64,000 bases of DNA from Confluentibacter citreus (GTDB taxonomy: Bacteria > Bacteroidota > Bacteroidia > Flavobacteriales > Flavobacteriaceae). Below are positions 1-9,608 of this stretch, piece by piece. The DNA is taken from positions 1-64,000 of the forward strand of contig NZ_NIXN01000002.1 in NCBI RefSeq assembly GCF_002807055.1, given 5' to 3'. The notes under the pieces are model-generated. The model did no database searches. It saw only the letters and a list, made by a program, of their open reading frames with translations, and had not been told where the DNA came from. The translations under genes were made by a program, and so were the position numbers. The number at the start of each line of letters is the position of its first letter. Position 1 is the stretch's first letter.

Positions 1-3000
1 TTGACTATACTGAATGTATTCGACGTTTGAATTGTTCCTTCTGGCAACATTTGGTAACTAAAGTCGCCCGAACCTCCCGTGACGGTTATACTTATTGAAC
101 CTGTATTGTTGCAATCAATTGGCGTAACAATAACTGCTACCGCCTCTGTTAATGCAGGTAGAGGTGTGATTGAAACCGTATTGGAAGCAATACATCCATT
201 GGCGTCTTTTACAAAAATATTTATTGTTTGGGGGATACCTATATCAATAATATCAAACGTATTTGTTGATAAGTAATTGGTCCCATTAATGCTATATACA
301 TATGGAGCTGTTCCCCCTACCTCTGAAATGGTAAGAGAAGATGTGTTTACAGAATTATCGGGAGCACAAGCAAAATCCGTTGCTGTTCCCGTAACGGTCA
401 AAAGCGTAGGCTCACCAATGGTTTCTTGTAGTGTTAAACTACAATCTCTACTTGAGGTTACCGTAATATCATAAATTCCAGCTGGTAAGCCTGTAAAAAT
501 ATTTGAATATTGTGGCCCAACTGAAACTGGTCCCGAAATACTATAGGTATAAGGCGGATTATTATTACCTGCAGCTAAGGTTACTATTATTACACCATCA
601 CTTCCACCATTACAACTTACATCATTTGCAGAAGTTGTAAAGGTTACAGGTGTTGGCGTTTCCAAACTAATAGGTGTTTGTGATGAACAGTTCGTAGTGG
701 TATCTGTAATTTCTACAATGTAATCTCCATCTGGAATATCTGTAAAGTCTGCCCCAGAAATTGTATAGGTTGTTGGGTTTCCTAGGCTATCCAAAACAGC
801 AAAGCTATAATTGCCACTGCCTCCATTACCTGTAACTGTAATAATACCGCCTACAGTACATGATGGTTGTGCACCAACAACTGCATTTACCTGTATTGGT
901 GGATAAATTGTAATAGTGTCTGTTGCTGTACAGCCATTTCCATCCCTAATAGTCATTGTATAGGTTCCTGGAGTAGATACCGTAAAGGTTGGGTTGGGTT
1001 GGAAATTAACACCATCAATACTATAACTAACCGGTGTTATTTCGCTTCCTCCAGGTGTGGCCGTGAGGGTATATGAATTACCAGTAGATGAACATTGATC
1101 TATTGCCAAAGTTGGCAAAGTTACAGAAGGCAATGGATCGGCAGCAATCACAACATCCAGAGGCGTTGCAACGGCACATCCATTTGCATCCCTTACATAT
1201 ACATCCCAATTGGTATTTACGGTATAATCTAAAACCGCCAAATTGTTTGTTGTCCAATCGCCCACAGAAGGTAACGCACCATCCTGAACAAAAGCGTATT
1301 CATAAGGAAGTACTCCTCCACTACCATTCACAACAACTTGTGCATCTTGGTTACAGTTTGCATTGGTGTTAACCACTTCGGCCAATAATAGCTCGGTAGG
1401 TTCTATAATTCTGAAATTGATAAATGCCGTACATTGTGTTGAACTTAGGTCTGTTTCAGTAACCAATAAATAATAATCACCAGGTCCTAAACCAATAACT
1501 GTGTCACTATAATCTGCACCTGACAACCCTGCTGCGTTACCTGTTATTCCTGTTGTTATATTTGTTAAATCATTAAAAACCTCCCAAGACAAAGCGTCTC
1601 CCGTATAAGCAGATATGGTAAAATCAAACGTACCATTAGTATCCCCTAAACAGGCTACGCTATTGGCTGTACCAGATAAGGCCATTGGGGATGGACTATC
1701 CACTGCCGGAACTTGCTCTATATAAGTACATCCTGTACTGGTGTCCAATACTTCAAAAACATAGCTCACTCCAAATTGTAAACCAGAAAACTGATGGTTT
1801 CTCTCGTTTGGTGAAACATCCGATGTTGGCATTCCGTTAGGATCTACACCATCAGTAGGGTCAAAAGTTGGAGTTCCATCATAAATACGTACCCTAAAAG
1901 GACCAACCCCATTTACGATTTCTATGTTATAGTCAACCCCTGTTAAACAACTACCAGAAGCATCAGTATCAATATAAAGCGCATCAACATCTGAAGCAAC
2001 TTGATATGGCCCAAAATTGTATTCACAACCATTGGCATCAACCACTCTTAAATAATAATTTCCAAAAGCCAAACCGTTAAATGTAACACTTGCACTTGCT
2101 GTTGGCCCTACTGGATTTGTAGACGATGTTGTGGCAAGATTTCCAGAACCATCCAATAAAGTATACGTATAATTTCCTGTACCACCAGCAACGCCTGAAA
2201 TTGTAATAGCCCCCAAAACATTACCACTACCACTACACGTAATAGGTGTTATAACCGCAGAACCTAAAGTAACAGCACTAGGCTCGTTAACCGTAGCAAC
2301 GCCATTAAATTCGCAAGCATTGCTGTCCCTGACTATATAATTATACGTTCCAGCAGATAACCCACTGTAAACTGTTTGAGAAGAGAATGGAGCACCATTA
2401 AAACTTATTTGGTAAGGAGGTGCTCCAACGGTTTCGTCAACATCTATAGTTACAACACCACTGTTATCACTACTACAAAATACATCCAATACATTTGCTG
2501 TTGCCGAAGGATTTGTAATTGGCTGTATTATAACAACATTAGTTTCTGCCGTACAACCTAGCGCATCTGTAATCCTATATTGGTAATTTCCTACTTGGGT
2601 GTTGTTGTATGTATAGGCTGGAGTTCCAATAGATGTAAATGTTCCACCGTTAAATGATACTTCGTAAGTGAAAGGTGGCGTACCTCCCAATACCGTAACA
2701 TCAACTTCTGCATCAGGGGTAGCCGTACAATCCAATCCTTTGGTTAAAACTGCGGTTGCCGTTAATTGATTAGCAATAGTTTGGGTAGGTACATTAAATG
2801 TACATCCATAAGCATCCCTAACGGTTATATCGTAGTTTCCTGGAATCAAATTGGCAAATGTATTATTGGAAACAAACGCACTGCTATTAATACTATATTC
2901 GTAAGGTGCTTGTCCATCGGAAGCATTTACTATAATGGTGGCACCACTTCCACTATAACATAAATCGGATGTAGCATCTATGGTTGCCGTTGGTGTGCTT

Positions 3001-6000
3001 GGAGCATTTAATGTAAATGATGTTGTGGTTTCACATCCTTTTGAATCGGTAACTGTAGCCGTATAAGTTCCTATTTGGGACAAGCCTGCAAAAATATTAC
3101 TGCCTTGAGGACCTAAAACCGTGTTATCGGGCTGTAAAAGTTGGTATGTATAGCCACCCCAGCCACCAGTAGCACTAATAACCACACTACCATCGGCATT
3201 ACATGTTATGAGTGACGTGTTTGATGTAGCACTTAATACCGTAGTTGGTTCGTTTATTGTTACTAAAGCTGTAGCCGTGCAATTGGTTGTTGCATCAGTT
3301 ACCAATATAGTATAACTTCCAGCTAATAAGCCTGTTAAATCAATAGGAAATATTCCAGCTATTGATGCCCCTCCATTAATGGTATATGTAAAGTTTGTAG
3401 TACCAGAAACTGTAAATCTGGCAGATCCATCAGATGCGCCTAAACAAGAAACATCACTTATGGCTTGCCCCACTACACTTATTGTTGGTAATGGTGGGAT
3501 ATTATAGGTTTCCGAATAGGTACAATTATTAGCATCCCTTACTTGAAACGTATAGGTTCCTGGTGCTAACCCCGAAAAAACATTGGATGTCTGATAAGCT
3601 GTAGCCGATCCCGATGGCGCTATTATTTGGTATTCCAATGGTCCCGTACCTCCCGTTACACTTGTTATGGTAACATCCGTTGTGTTGGATGGACAGCTCA
3701 ATGGCGTATTGCTGAATGACATGTCTGTTGGGGGGTCTAATGGATCAATGGTCACTGGTGCTGTTATAAATGTACAGCCGCTAGCATCTATTATGGTGAC
3801 GTTATACGTACCATTTGTTAATCCTGAAAATGTTAATCCAGACTGAAAATTAACCCCATCAATACTGTACGTATATGGTGCCGTTCCTCCAGAAACCCCA
3901 GAGATGGTTATAACACCATTAATTGTACATGTATAAGGAGTTGTTAATGTTGCTGTTCCAGTAATTGCAGGTGGTATGTCTATAGTGACCGTTTGTGGTG
4001 CAGTGTTACATACGCTGCCACCCAATGAATATTGAACCACTACATCATAGGTTCCCACAGCTAAATTGGTAAATACCGATGAACTATAGAAAGTGGTTCC
4101 ATTATCAATACTGTACATTAAACTGTTTCCGTTCGCATTAGTAACGTTAATGTTTATGGTACCTGTATCGCCAGAATCCGAACAAGCAATATCTGTGGCG
4201 GTTAAGGTAAATTCTGGTGCTGGTACACCTTCAACTATAATCGAAGTTTCGGCAGAACAGTTATTGGAATCTACAACTGTAATTGTGTAGATGCCAGGAG
4301 TACTTATAGGTATTACGGGCGAATCCAGAGAATCAGCTGCTCCATTCACATAATATATGTAGGGCGGTGTTCCTCCGTTTGGATATACTGTTATCTCACC
4401 ATCGGTACAAGTTAAAGGCTGTGTTAATGCCGCCGTAGCCGTTAATAATGGGGGCTCTATTATCTCAATATCTTCAGAATAAGTACAGCCATCATCTGTT
4501 GAAACGTTCACCGTATAGGTGCCCGGGTTTAAAGAGGTAAATGTATGGTCGCTTTCCATAACAGGACCTACACTATTTACCAAAGTTCCACCTAAATAAA
4601 TACTATAATAATATTGAGGGAGCGCATTATTTGCGGCTATGATAATACTCCCTTTTTCCCCATAGCAATAAGGTTGAATTACAGTTGTTGATACGGTAAA
4701 ATCCCTTTCCCTAACATATACACTGGGCGTTTGGAATATACAAGGATTTGTATTTACGCCAATTTGTCTGATATAAACCGTGTAATATCCCGCTGAATTA
4801 ATAGGAAACACATTGCTTGTTTGATAATCGGTTCCATTGATGCTGTATTCGTATCCACTTGGTACCCCACCTACTGTTACTTCTCCTGGGGTAGTACACA
4901 AAATATCCGTTGCCGTAATTGTAGGGTTTAATAAGTTTTGGTATACATTAAAATAAAAAATATTGAAACAACCTCCAGGATAATTTATAACTAACCTAAA
5001 TTGCCCAGATGTATTTGCAACATAATTAGACCCGGTAGCTACCTGATTCCAATTACAAGTATCATTTTCATTGGCACAATTGTCCACTGCCATTGCTGGA
5101 CAGCTGGTTTCATCCAATTGTTCCCAAATAATTGAAACAGCATCACTAATACCTGTATTAATTGCCCTCGAATCGTTTGCGCCACATAAGAAAATGTTGG
5201 GCAATTCCTTTCCATCATTGGGACAAATAACCACTTCATCTGCAAAAGGGATAACAGGATTGGTTACGCCTGCACCGTAAGTAATAACATTTATTTGTTC
5301 ATCTATAGACAAACAATTAGCTGGTGCTGTATTTCTCACATAATATGTCCCCGATTCTGTTGCGGTATATGTTTGCCCTGTACCAATAACTGGAGTTCCT
5401 GTTGGACTTGTGGACCACGAATAGCTTTCATAACCGTCAGAGGCCGTTAAAAGTATGCTGGTACCACACAAAACTTCAGTTCTTTCAAAAATACAATCAG
5501 AAATATCCACTAAAAAGTTGGTAGCCATAGGTGTTCCCAAACATTCTGTAGAGGCAAAACTTCCTTCATCTTGAATTATTTCAGGATTAATAACCCCTCT
5601 ATACGTGGCAAAGGCCTGATTAAGGATTTCATTAGAACAAGCCTGGCTTAAATCGTAACAGTTAGGCACAATCTGAACGGCCAAACGTATTGTAAACTTT
5701 GGGTCGTTTATTTCTACCGATGTATCGGGAATATTAAAAATAAGGGTTCTTGTTACCGGATCGTATGATTGTAAAGTGGCGCCTCCTGCGTTGGTTAAAT
5801 CGATGTCTGTTGCCGGATTAAAAATAACATTTTCTGGAAGTACGTCTTTTATTGTAAATTGTGTTACATTATCATTGCCCGTACTTTGGTAAGTGATTTC
5901 ATAAAATAATCTTTGGCCTAAATCAACCTCTTCGCCTCCAATGTCATTTCCAGAAGCATCAAGCACAGTTTTAGTTAAATCTATATCTGGTGCAATAATA

Positions 6001-7094
6001 TCTACGGCAAAAGCACTAAAAAAGGCATACACAGGATCTGCTTGTCCCCTAGCCACCTGCAAACGAAAGTCAGCAGAGTCAACATTATTCTTAATGTATG
6101 CAGGATTGGCATTTTTAAGCTCTAAAAAACCTGTATCATATCCCAAGGTGTTTTCGTTAAAAGGATTTCTAGGATAAGTAACCGCATTAACAGGTTCTAA
6201 ATTCGTGTTCTCTATAACAGAACCAAAAAATCTATTTGCAGGACCTCTTAGAGGGGTTGTTACTTCCTTACCGTTGATTTCCAATTTATTTGCTCGTCTA
6301 GTCCTATCACCATCTAATGCACCATAGGCAAATTGCAAATCGATACTACCAGCTTGAGGCGTTCTAAATCCTGTAACGGGAATTATTAACTGTTGTCCAT
6401 CATAAATGTGGCTAAAACCATCATAGGTGGTAAAAGATTTTGTTTGGAGTTCTGGATCTTCATAAATTACCAAAAGGGTCCAGCCTGCACTTAACCCTGT
6501 AGAATTATTGAAACCTTGACTTGATAGAATATCTGCTATTGTATATGTCCCTTCAATATTCGTTAAGCCAGAGATAATATCGGTAACATTAGCATAACAG
6601 GCATATGGAGTATTACCTGGCTCGTTGGGTACAGAAATTATTGGATTTGCTATGGCATCATAAACAATTTCACCCGTAATATTGGTATATGTAGAACTTC
6701 CTGGTGTTTTTAACTTGATTTGATTAATATTTTCCCTGCTGCCAGATTGCAAAAATGACCCCCAATACAATGCGGCATAGGCCACACGATAACAATCTGT
6801 GGAACTGCCGTCTGCATGATTTGGTAAAATAAGATCTGCACTACTGGAATTAAAAGTAGCCGCATCATTATCAATATCAATATACCGCATATTGATATCC
6901 TGATTATCGGCATTATTGTTATTAAATGGCTGGTTACTTTCGCTGAGAATATTGTTTCCTATAACCAACATACTACCCCTTACATCAACTTTTTCCCTTA
7001 CCACAAAAGGTTTGTAGGTTTGGGCTATGCTATTAAAACAAGTTAATATAAATAAAACAACAAACGTTGATTTAAAATAAGTAGGTTTCTTCAT
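1..7094 (-). CDS. Giant SprB-repeat surface adhesin, C-terminus beyond window
   Basis: The frame stays open from ATG at 7094 to the left edge, giving at least 2,364 residues with no stop. It begins with a signal peptide (about 1-24, ending SIAQ). An N-terminal globular part follows, with a DUF11-like repeat domain at about 366-455 (starts DIDLTKTVLD) and an Ig/PKD-like domain at about 528-600. From about residue 711 there are roughly 20 tandem SprB-type repeats of about 83 residues, each with a conserved Cys near the start, a PPYxYSING-like core and an ending like GxYTxxVxDxxGC. SprB-repeat proteins are type IX secretion substrates that act as mobile cell-surface adhesins in flavobacterial gliding. 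The sorting domain expected at the C-terminus lies outside the window. Open frames on the plus strand here are shadows. The SprF-like gene just upstream fits a secretion partner. Adhesin call is firm; the ligand is unknown. Confidence 0.9.
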   Translation of the reverse strand, partial: MKKPTYFKSTFVVLFILTCFNSIAQTYKPFVVREKVDVRGSMLVIGNNILSESNQPFNNNNADNQDINMRYIDIDNDAATFNSSSADLILPNHADGSSTDCYRVAYAALYWGSFLQSGSRENINQIKLKTPGSSTYTNITGEIVYDAIANPIISVPNEPGNTPYACYANVTDIISGLTNIEGTYTIADILSSQGFNNSTGLSAGWTLLVIYEDPELQTKSFTTYDGFSHIYDGQQLIIPVTGFRTPQAGSIDLQFAYGALDGDRTRRANKLEINGKEVTTPLRGPANRFFGSVIENTNLEPVNAVTYPRNPFNENTLGYDTGFLELKNANPAYIKNNVDSADFRLQVARGQADPVYAFFSAFAVDIIAPDIDLTKTVLDASGNDIGGEEVDLGQRLFYEITYQSTGNDNVTQFTIKDVLPENVIFNPATDIDLTNAGGATLQSYDPVTRTLIFNIPDTSVEINDPKFTIRLAVQIVPNCYDLSQACSNEILNQAFATYRGVINPEIIQDEGSFASTECLGTPMATNFLVDISDCIFERTEVLCGTSILLTASDGYESYSWSTSPTGTPVIGTGQTYTATESGTYYVRNTAPANCLSIDEQINVITYGAGVTNPVIPFADEVVICPNDGKELPNIFLCGANDSRAINTGISDAVSIIWEQLDETSCPAMAVDNCANENDTCNWNQVATGSNYVANTSGQFRLVINYPGGCFNIFYFNVYQNLLNPTITATDILCTTPGEVTVGGVPSGYEYSINGTDYQTSNVFPINSAGYYTVYIRQIGVNTNPCIFQTPSVYVRERDFTVSTTVIQPYCYGEKGSIIIAANNALPQYYYSIYLGGTLVNSVGPVMESDHTFTSLNPGTYTVNVSTDDGCTYSEDIEIIEPPLLTATAALTQPLTCTDGEITVYPNGGTPPYIYYVNGAADSLDSPVIPISTPGIYTITVVDSNNCSAETSIIVEGVPAPEFTLTATDIACSDSGDTGTININVTNANGNSLMYSIDNGTTFYSSSVFTNLAVGTYDVVVQYSLGGSVCNTAPQTVTIDIPPAITGTATLTTPYTCTINGVITISGVSGGTAPYTYSIDGVNFQSGLTFSGLTNGTYNVTIIDASGCTFITAPVTIDPLDPPTDMSFSNTPLSCPSNTTDVTITSVTGGTGPLEYQIIAPSGSATAYQTSNVFSGLAPGTYTFQVRDANNCTYSETYNIPPLPTISVVGQAISDVSCLGASDGSARFTVSGTTNFTYTINGGASIAGIFPIDLTGLLAGSYTILVTDATTNCTATALVTINEPTTVLSATSNTSLITCNADGSVVISATGGWGGYTYQLLQPDNTVLGPQGSNIFAGLSQIGTYTATVTDSKGCETTTSFTLNAPSTPTATIDATSDLCYSGSGATIIVNASDGQAPYEYSINSSAFVSNNTFANLIPGNYDITVRDAYGCTFNVPTQTIANQLTATAVLTKGLDCTATPDAEVDVTVLGGTPPFTYEVSFNGGTFTSIGTPAYTYNNTQVGNYQYRITDALGCTAETNVVIIQPITNPSATANVLDVFCSSDNSGVVTIDVDETVGAPPYQISFNGAPFSSQTVYSGLSAGTYNYIVRDSNACEFNGVATVNEPSAVTLGSAVITPITCSGSGNVLGAITISGVAGGTGNYTYTLLDGSGNLATTSSTNPVGPTASASVTFNGLAFGNYYLRVVDANGCEYNFGPYQVASDVDALYIDTDASGSCLTGVDYNIEIVNGVGPFRVRIYDGTPTFDPTDGVDPNGMPTSDVSPNERNHQFSGLQFGVSYVFEVLDTSTGCTYIEQVPAVDSPSPMALSGTANSVACLGDTNGTFDFTISAYTGDALSWEVFNDLTNITTGITGNAAGLSGADYSDTVIGLGPGDYYLLVTETDLSSTQCTAFINFRIIEPTELLLAEVVNTNANCNQDAQVVVNGSGGVLPYEYAFVQDGALPSVGDWTTNNLAVLDYTVNTNWDVYVRDANGCAVATPLDVVIAADPLPSVTLPTLAIDQCSSTGNSYTLTATPGGSEITPVSYSIDGVNFQPNPTFTVSTPGTYTMTIRDGNGCTATDTITIYPPIQVNAVVGAQPSCTVGGIITVTGNGGSGNYSFAVLDSLGNPTTYTISGADFTDIPDGDYIVEITDTTTNCSSQTPISLETPTPVTFTTSANDVSCNGGSDGVIIVTLAAGNNNPPYTYSISGPVSVGPQYSNIFTGLPAGIYDITVTSSRDCSLTLQETIGEPTLLTVTGTATDFACAPDNSVNTSSLTISEVGGTAPYVYSINGTNYLSTNTFDIIDIGIPQTINIFVKDANGCIASNTVSITPLPALTEAVAVIVTPIDCNNTGSISITVTGGSGDFSYQMLPEGTIQTSNTFSIV

Positions 7095-7168
7095 GGTGTT
7101 AATTTTCGTGATTTCTTTCCTTTAATTGGGGTTTAAGGAAAAAAGATCTATACATGCTGTTTCATATA

Positions 7169-9607
7169 CTAATTTTCTATTTTGATCATAGACATTTTAC
7201 TGTTATATGGTTTATTATCCTTTGTTTTTAAAGCATTATTTGCAGCTTCTATGGTTTCAAATTTTTGATAGTAAATAAAATATTTACTGGTGTTAACATC
7301 ATAAAAGAAGTTAATATCATTTTGTCCAGATGCTACCACTTTAGTTAAAAATTCATCACGTTTTGCAACGTCACTATGTACCGCAAGTACGGCATAATAG
7401 CCACTTTCCACATTGCTAACTCCTTTTAATATTTGTATGTTATCACTTCGTTCTTCTCCAAAATCAAAATCATTTTCTTCAATTGGAACAGTACTTAAAG
7501 TCGTATTTTGTTTTATAACATTTAATGCCGCTCTATCTTTTAAATATCTATCTTGCTCACTATCAAAAGCAGCTCGCTTAATTCTTCGTTTTCTTTCAAT
7601 CTCTGTAGCTTCTTTAATGCCTTCTAATGTTGTTAGCAAATTATCTTTAGTAATCACTGCTTGTAATTGTTCTGCTTTCAGTGCGTTTATTCTACTTAAA
7701 TATGAAGCTTTCATGGAATCATCTGCATTTGCATTTTTATTATACAAATCTTCCATCTGTCTTATTTTAGCATTCTGCGCTTTTATAACATTTTCAATAT
7801 CAATTTTTAAAGATTCTAGGGCAGCATTTTCTGCTGAAACACTTTTAAAAGGTTTAGGTTCTGAGTAAATGCCTTGTTCGCTTAAATCGTTTTCTTCTTT
7901 TAAATCTTTAAGATCTTGTTCTTTACGTGCTACAGTTTCTCGTAGTTTTATTAATAATTCATGCTGCTCTATACTAGAGTCTGCTGTTAATGGACTAACC
8001 TTTTCAGTTTCATTAGTTTTATTTTTCCCTTGGGCTTCCACAACAACATCGTCTAAGTCCACTTGGCCTATAGAATCGTTTACTTCTTCCTTAACTTCAT
8101 TTTGAAGCGCTTCTTGCTCTAATTTTATCCTAGCTTCTTCGTCCGCTTTGACTTGAGCCTGTTCTTGCTCTAACTTAATTCTGGCTTCTTCATCTGCTTT
8201 AGCCTGAGCTTGTTCTTGTTCTAATTTTAGTCTAGCTTCTTCGGCTGATTTAGCTTGTGCCTGTTGTTGCTCTAACTTAATTTGGGCTTCTTCGGCTGCT
8301 TTAGCCTGAGTTTGTTCTTGTTCTAATTTTAGTCTAGCTTCTTCGTCTACCTTGGCTTGAGTCTGTTGCTGTTCTAACTTAATTTGGGCTTCTTCGGCTG
8401 CTTTGGCTTGAGCTTGCTCCTCCTCTAACTTAATTCTGGTTTCTTCGTCTGCCCTAGCTTGTGCCTGTTGTTGCTCCAACTTAATTTGGGCTTCTTCGGC
8501 CGCTTTGGCTTGAGCTTGTTCCTGCTCTAACTTAATTCTGGTTTCTTCTGTTGATTCAGATTGAACTTCAGGAACAGCATTAACATTTGTATTTCTAACC
8601 GTTCTTGTGGTTGGTGTTCTTTTTGCAGCAACAGTTCTTGATTTTTTTACAGGCGTAATTAAAGCGCCTTCATCATCATCTCCGCTGTAATTATATCTAT
8701 ATCGGTTTTTAAATTTATATGCTAAAGTGATTTCATGAGAACTACCAAACATTGATAAATCGCCTATAGCCTTTTCGTAATTATATTCTAAAGCAATCTG
8801 GGAACTAACATTAAATCCAACACCTCCAGATAAACCAAATAATGTATTGTACCCGGCTTGTGCCCAGAAACCTTTTGGGACCGTAAACATGGCGATACCA
8901 GAAATAACTGTTTGATCTTTTTTGAATTCCGACCTAACTAAACCAGAGAATTTTGTTTCATCAAAAAAACCACGACTGTTTACATACCCAGTATACATAA
9001 CATGAGCCTGAACACTTTGCTCTGGGTTGTCTTCAATGAGCCTTGAGGTCGTAAAATTGTATGATGCCAAATTGTTTAGCGACACGCCTACATCAAAAAA
9101 TGCCATTCCATAATTAATACCAGGATTTACAGTAATCACTGTATTGGACGGTATATTCTGTAATGATGGATCTGGAAAATTTGTTACAACGTTTCCTTCA
9201 TTAATGCCACTTTTATAGGCACCTAAATTCATACCAAAAGTTAAATTACTGTCTCTATCAAGTACCACGTTGTAAGCATAATTAAATACACCTCCAAATG
9301 TGGTTAATACCCCATAATTTTGCTGAAACAATCCAACGCCAATACCAGAATTTTCACTAAATCTTCCAGAATAACTAAATAAATACGTTTGTGGTGCATT
9401 ATCAAATTGCATCCATTCTCTTTTATTTGTAAAAGTGACATGTTTATTCTGTTCCCTTACAAAACTAAATGTAGGGTTGATAACGTATTTATTAAACTTT
9501 AATGAATTTCTAACAGGTAAAGCCAATGCCACAACACCGTCTTCTTGAGAATTGGATTGTTGCACTATGGACAAAAATAAAATCATATATATAAAATATT
9601 TTACCAT
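7169..9607 (-). CDS. PorP/SprF-family outer-membrane protein with coiled-coil repeats and SPOR-like tail
   Basis: 812 residues. A signal peptide (about 1-20, ending SNSQ) is followed by a PorP/SprF-type beta-barrel domain to about residue 305. A Thr/Arg-rich linker leads into eight 17-residue coiled-coil repeats (about 353-501), then more Lys/Glu-rich helix. The last ~75 residues (from SGYYAVLAVHSD) look like a SPOR peptidoglycan-binding domain. SprF-family proteins are needed for secretion or surface attachment of SprB and other type B cargo by the type IX system. The start follows the stop of the upstream gene by one base, and the giant adhesin starts 74 bases downstream, so the three genes are probably one operon. 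The tail could tie the outer-membrane barrel to the cell wall; that is inference. It is longer than a plain SprF (about 330 residues) because of the repeats and tail. Confidence 0.85.
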   Translation of the reverse strand: MVKYFIYMILFLSIVQQSNSQEDGVVALALPVRNSLKFNKYVINPTFSFVREQNKHVTFTNKREWMQFDNAPQTYLFSYSGRFSENSGIGVGLFQQNYGVLTTFGGVFNYAYNVVLDRDSNLTFGMNLGAYKSGINEGNVVTNFPDPSLQNIPSNTVITVNPGINYGMAFFDVGVSLNNLASYNFTTSRLIEDNPEQSVQAHVMYTGYVNSRGFFDETKFSGLVRSEFKKDQTVISGIAMFTVPKGFWAQAGYNTLFGLSGGVGFNVSSQIALEYNYEKAIGDLSMFGSSHEITLAYKFKNRYRYNYSGDDDEGALITPVKKSRTVAAKRTPTTRTVRNTNVNAVPEVQSESTEETRIKLEQEQAQAKAAEEAQIKLEQQQAQARADEETRIKLEEEQAQAKAAEEAQIKLEQQQTQAKVDEEARLKLEQEQTQAKAAEEAQIKLEQQQAQAKSAEEARLKLEQEQAQAKADEEARIKLEQEQAQVKADEEARIKLEQEALQNEVKEEVNDSIGQVDLDDVVVEAQGKNKTNETEKVSPLTADSSIEQHELLIKLRETVARKEQDLKDLKEENDLSEQGIYSEPKPFKSVSAENAALESLKIDIENVIKAQNAKIRQMEDLYNKNANADDSMKASYLSRINALKAEQLQAVITKDNLLTTLEGIKEATEIERKRRIKRAAFDSEQDRYLKDRAALNVIKQNTTLSTVPIEENDFDFGEERSDNIQILKGVSNVESGYYAVLAVHSDVAKRDEFLTKVVASGQNDINFFYDVNTSKYFIYYQKFETIEAANNALKTKDNKPYNSKMSMIKIEN
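8103..8547 (-). repeat. In-frame 51-bp tandem repeat (17 residues x 8)
   Basis: Eight consecutive 17-residue units lie inside the SprF-like gene, in forms such as RIKLEQEQAQAKAAEEA and QIKLEQQQAQARADEET, followed by a partial ninth. The two types mostly alternate, so the higher-order period is 34 residues (102 bp). DNA copies are very similar, which points to recent expansion and likely copy-number variation between strains. The composition predicts a long charged alpha-helix or coiled coil. Confidence 0.9.
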
Positions 9608-9608
9608 G

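Noticed and set aside
79-6913. Several short open frames on the plus strand and in other minus frames across 1-7094
   Set aside because: They overlap the continuous minus-strand frame of the SprB-repeat protein, have Cys/Trp-rich or low-complexity translations and no start signals; they are shadows.
7413-8105. Serine-rich plus-strand frames opposite the SprF-like gene
   Set aside because: They are antisense to the coiled-coil and tail coding region and reflect its codon bias; no promoter or homology is evident.
8103-8547. CRISPR-like array
   Set aside because: The 51-bp units are contiguous, in frame, and encode a coiled coil; there are no unique spacers or cas genes.
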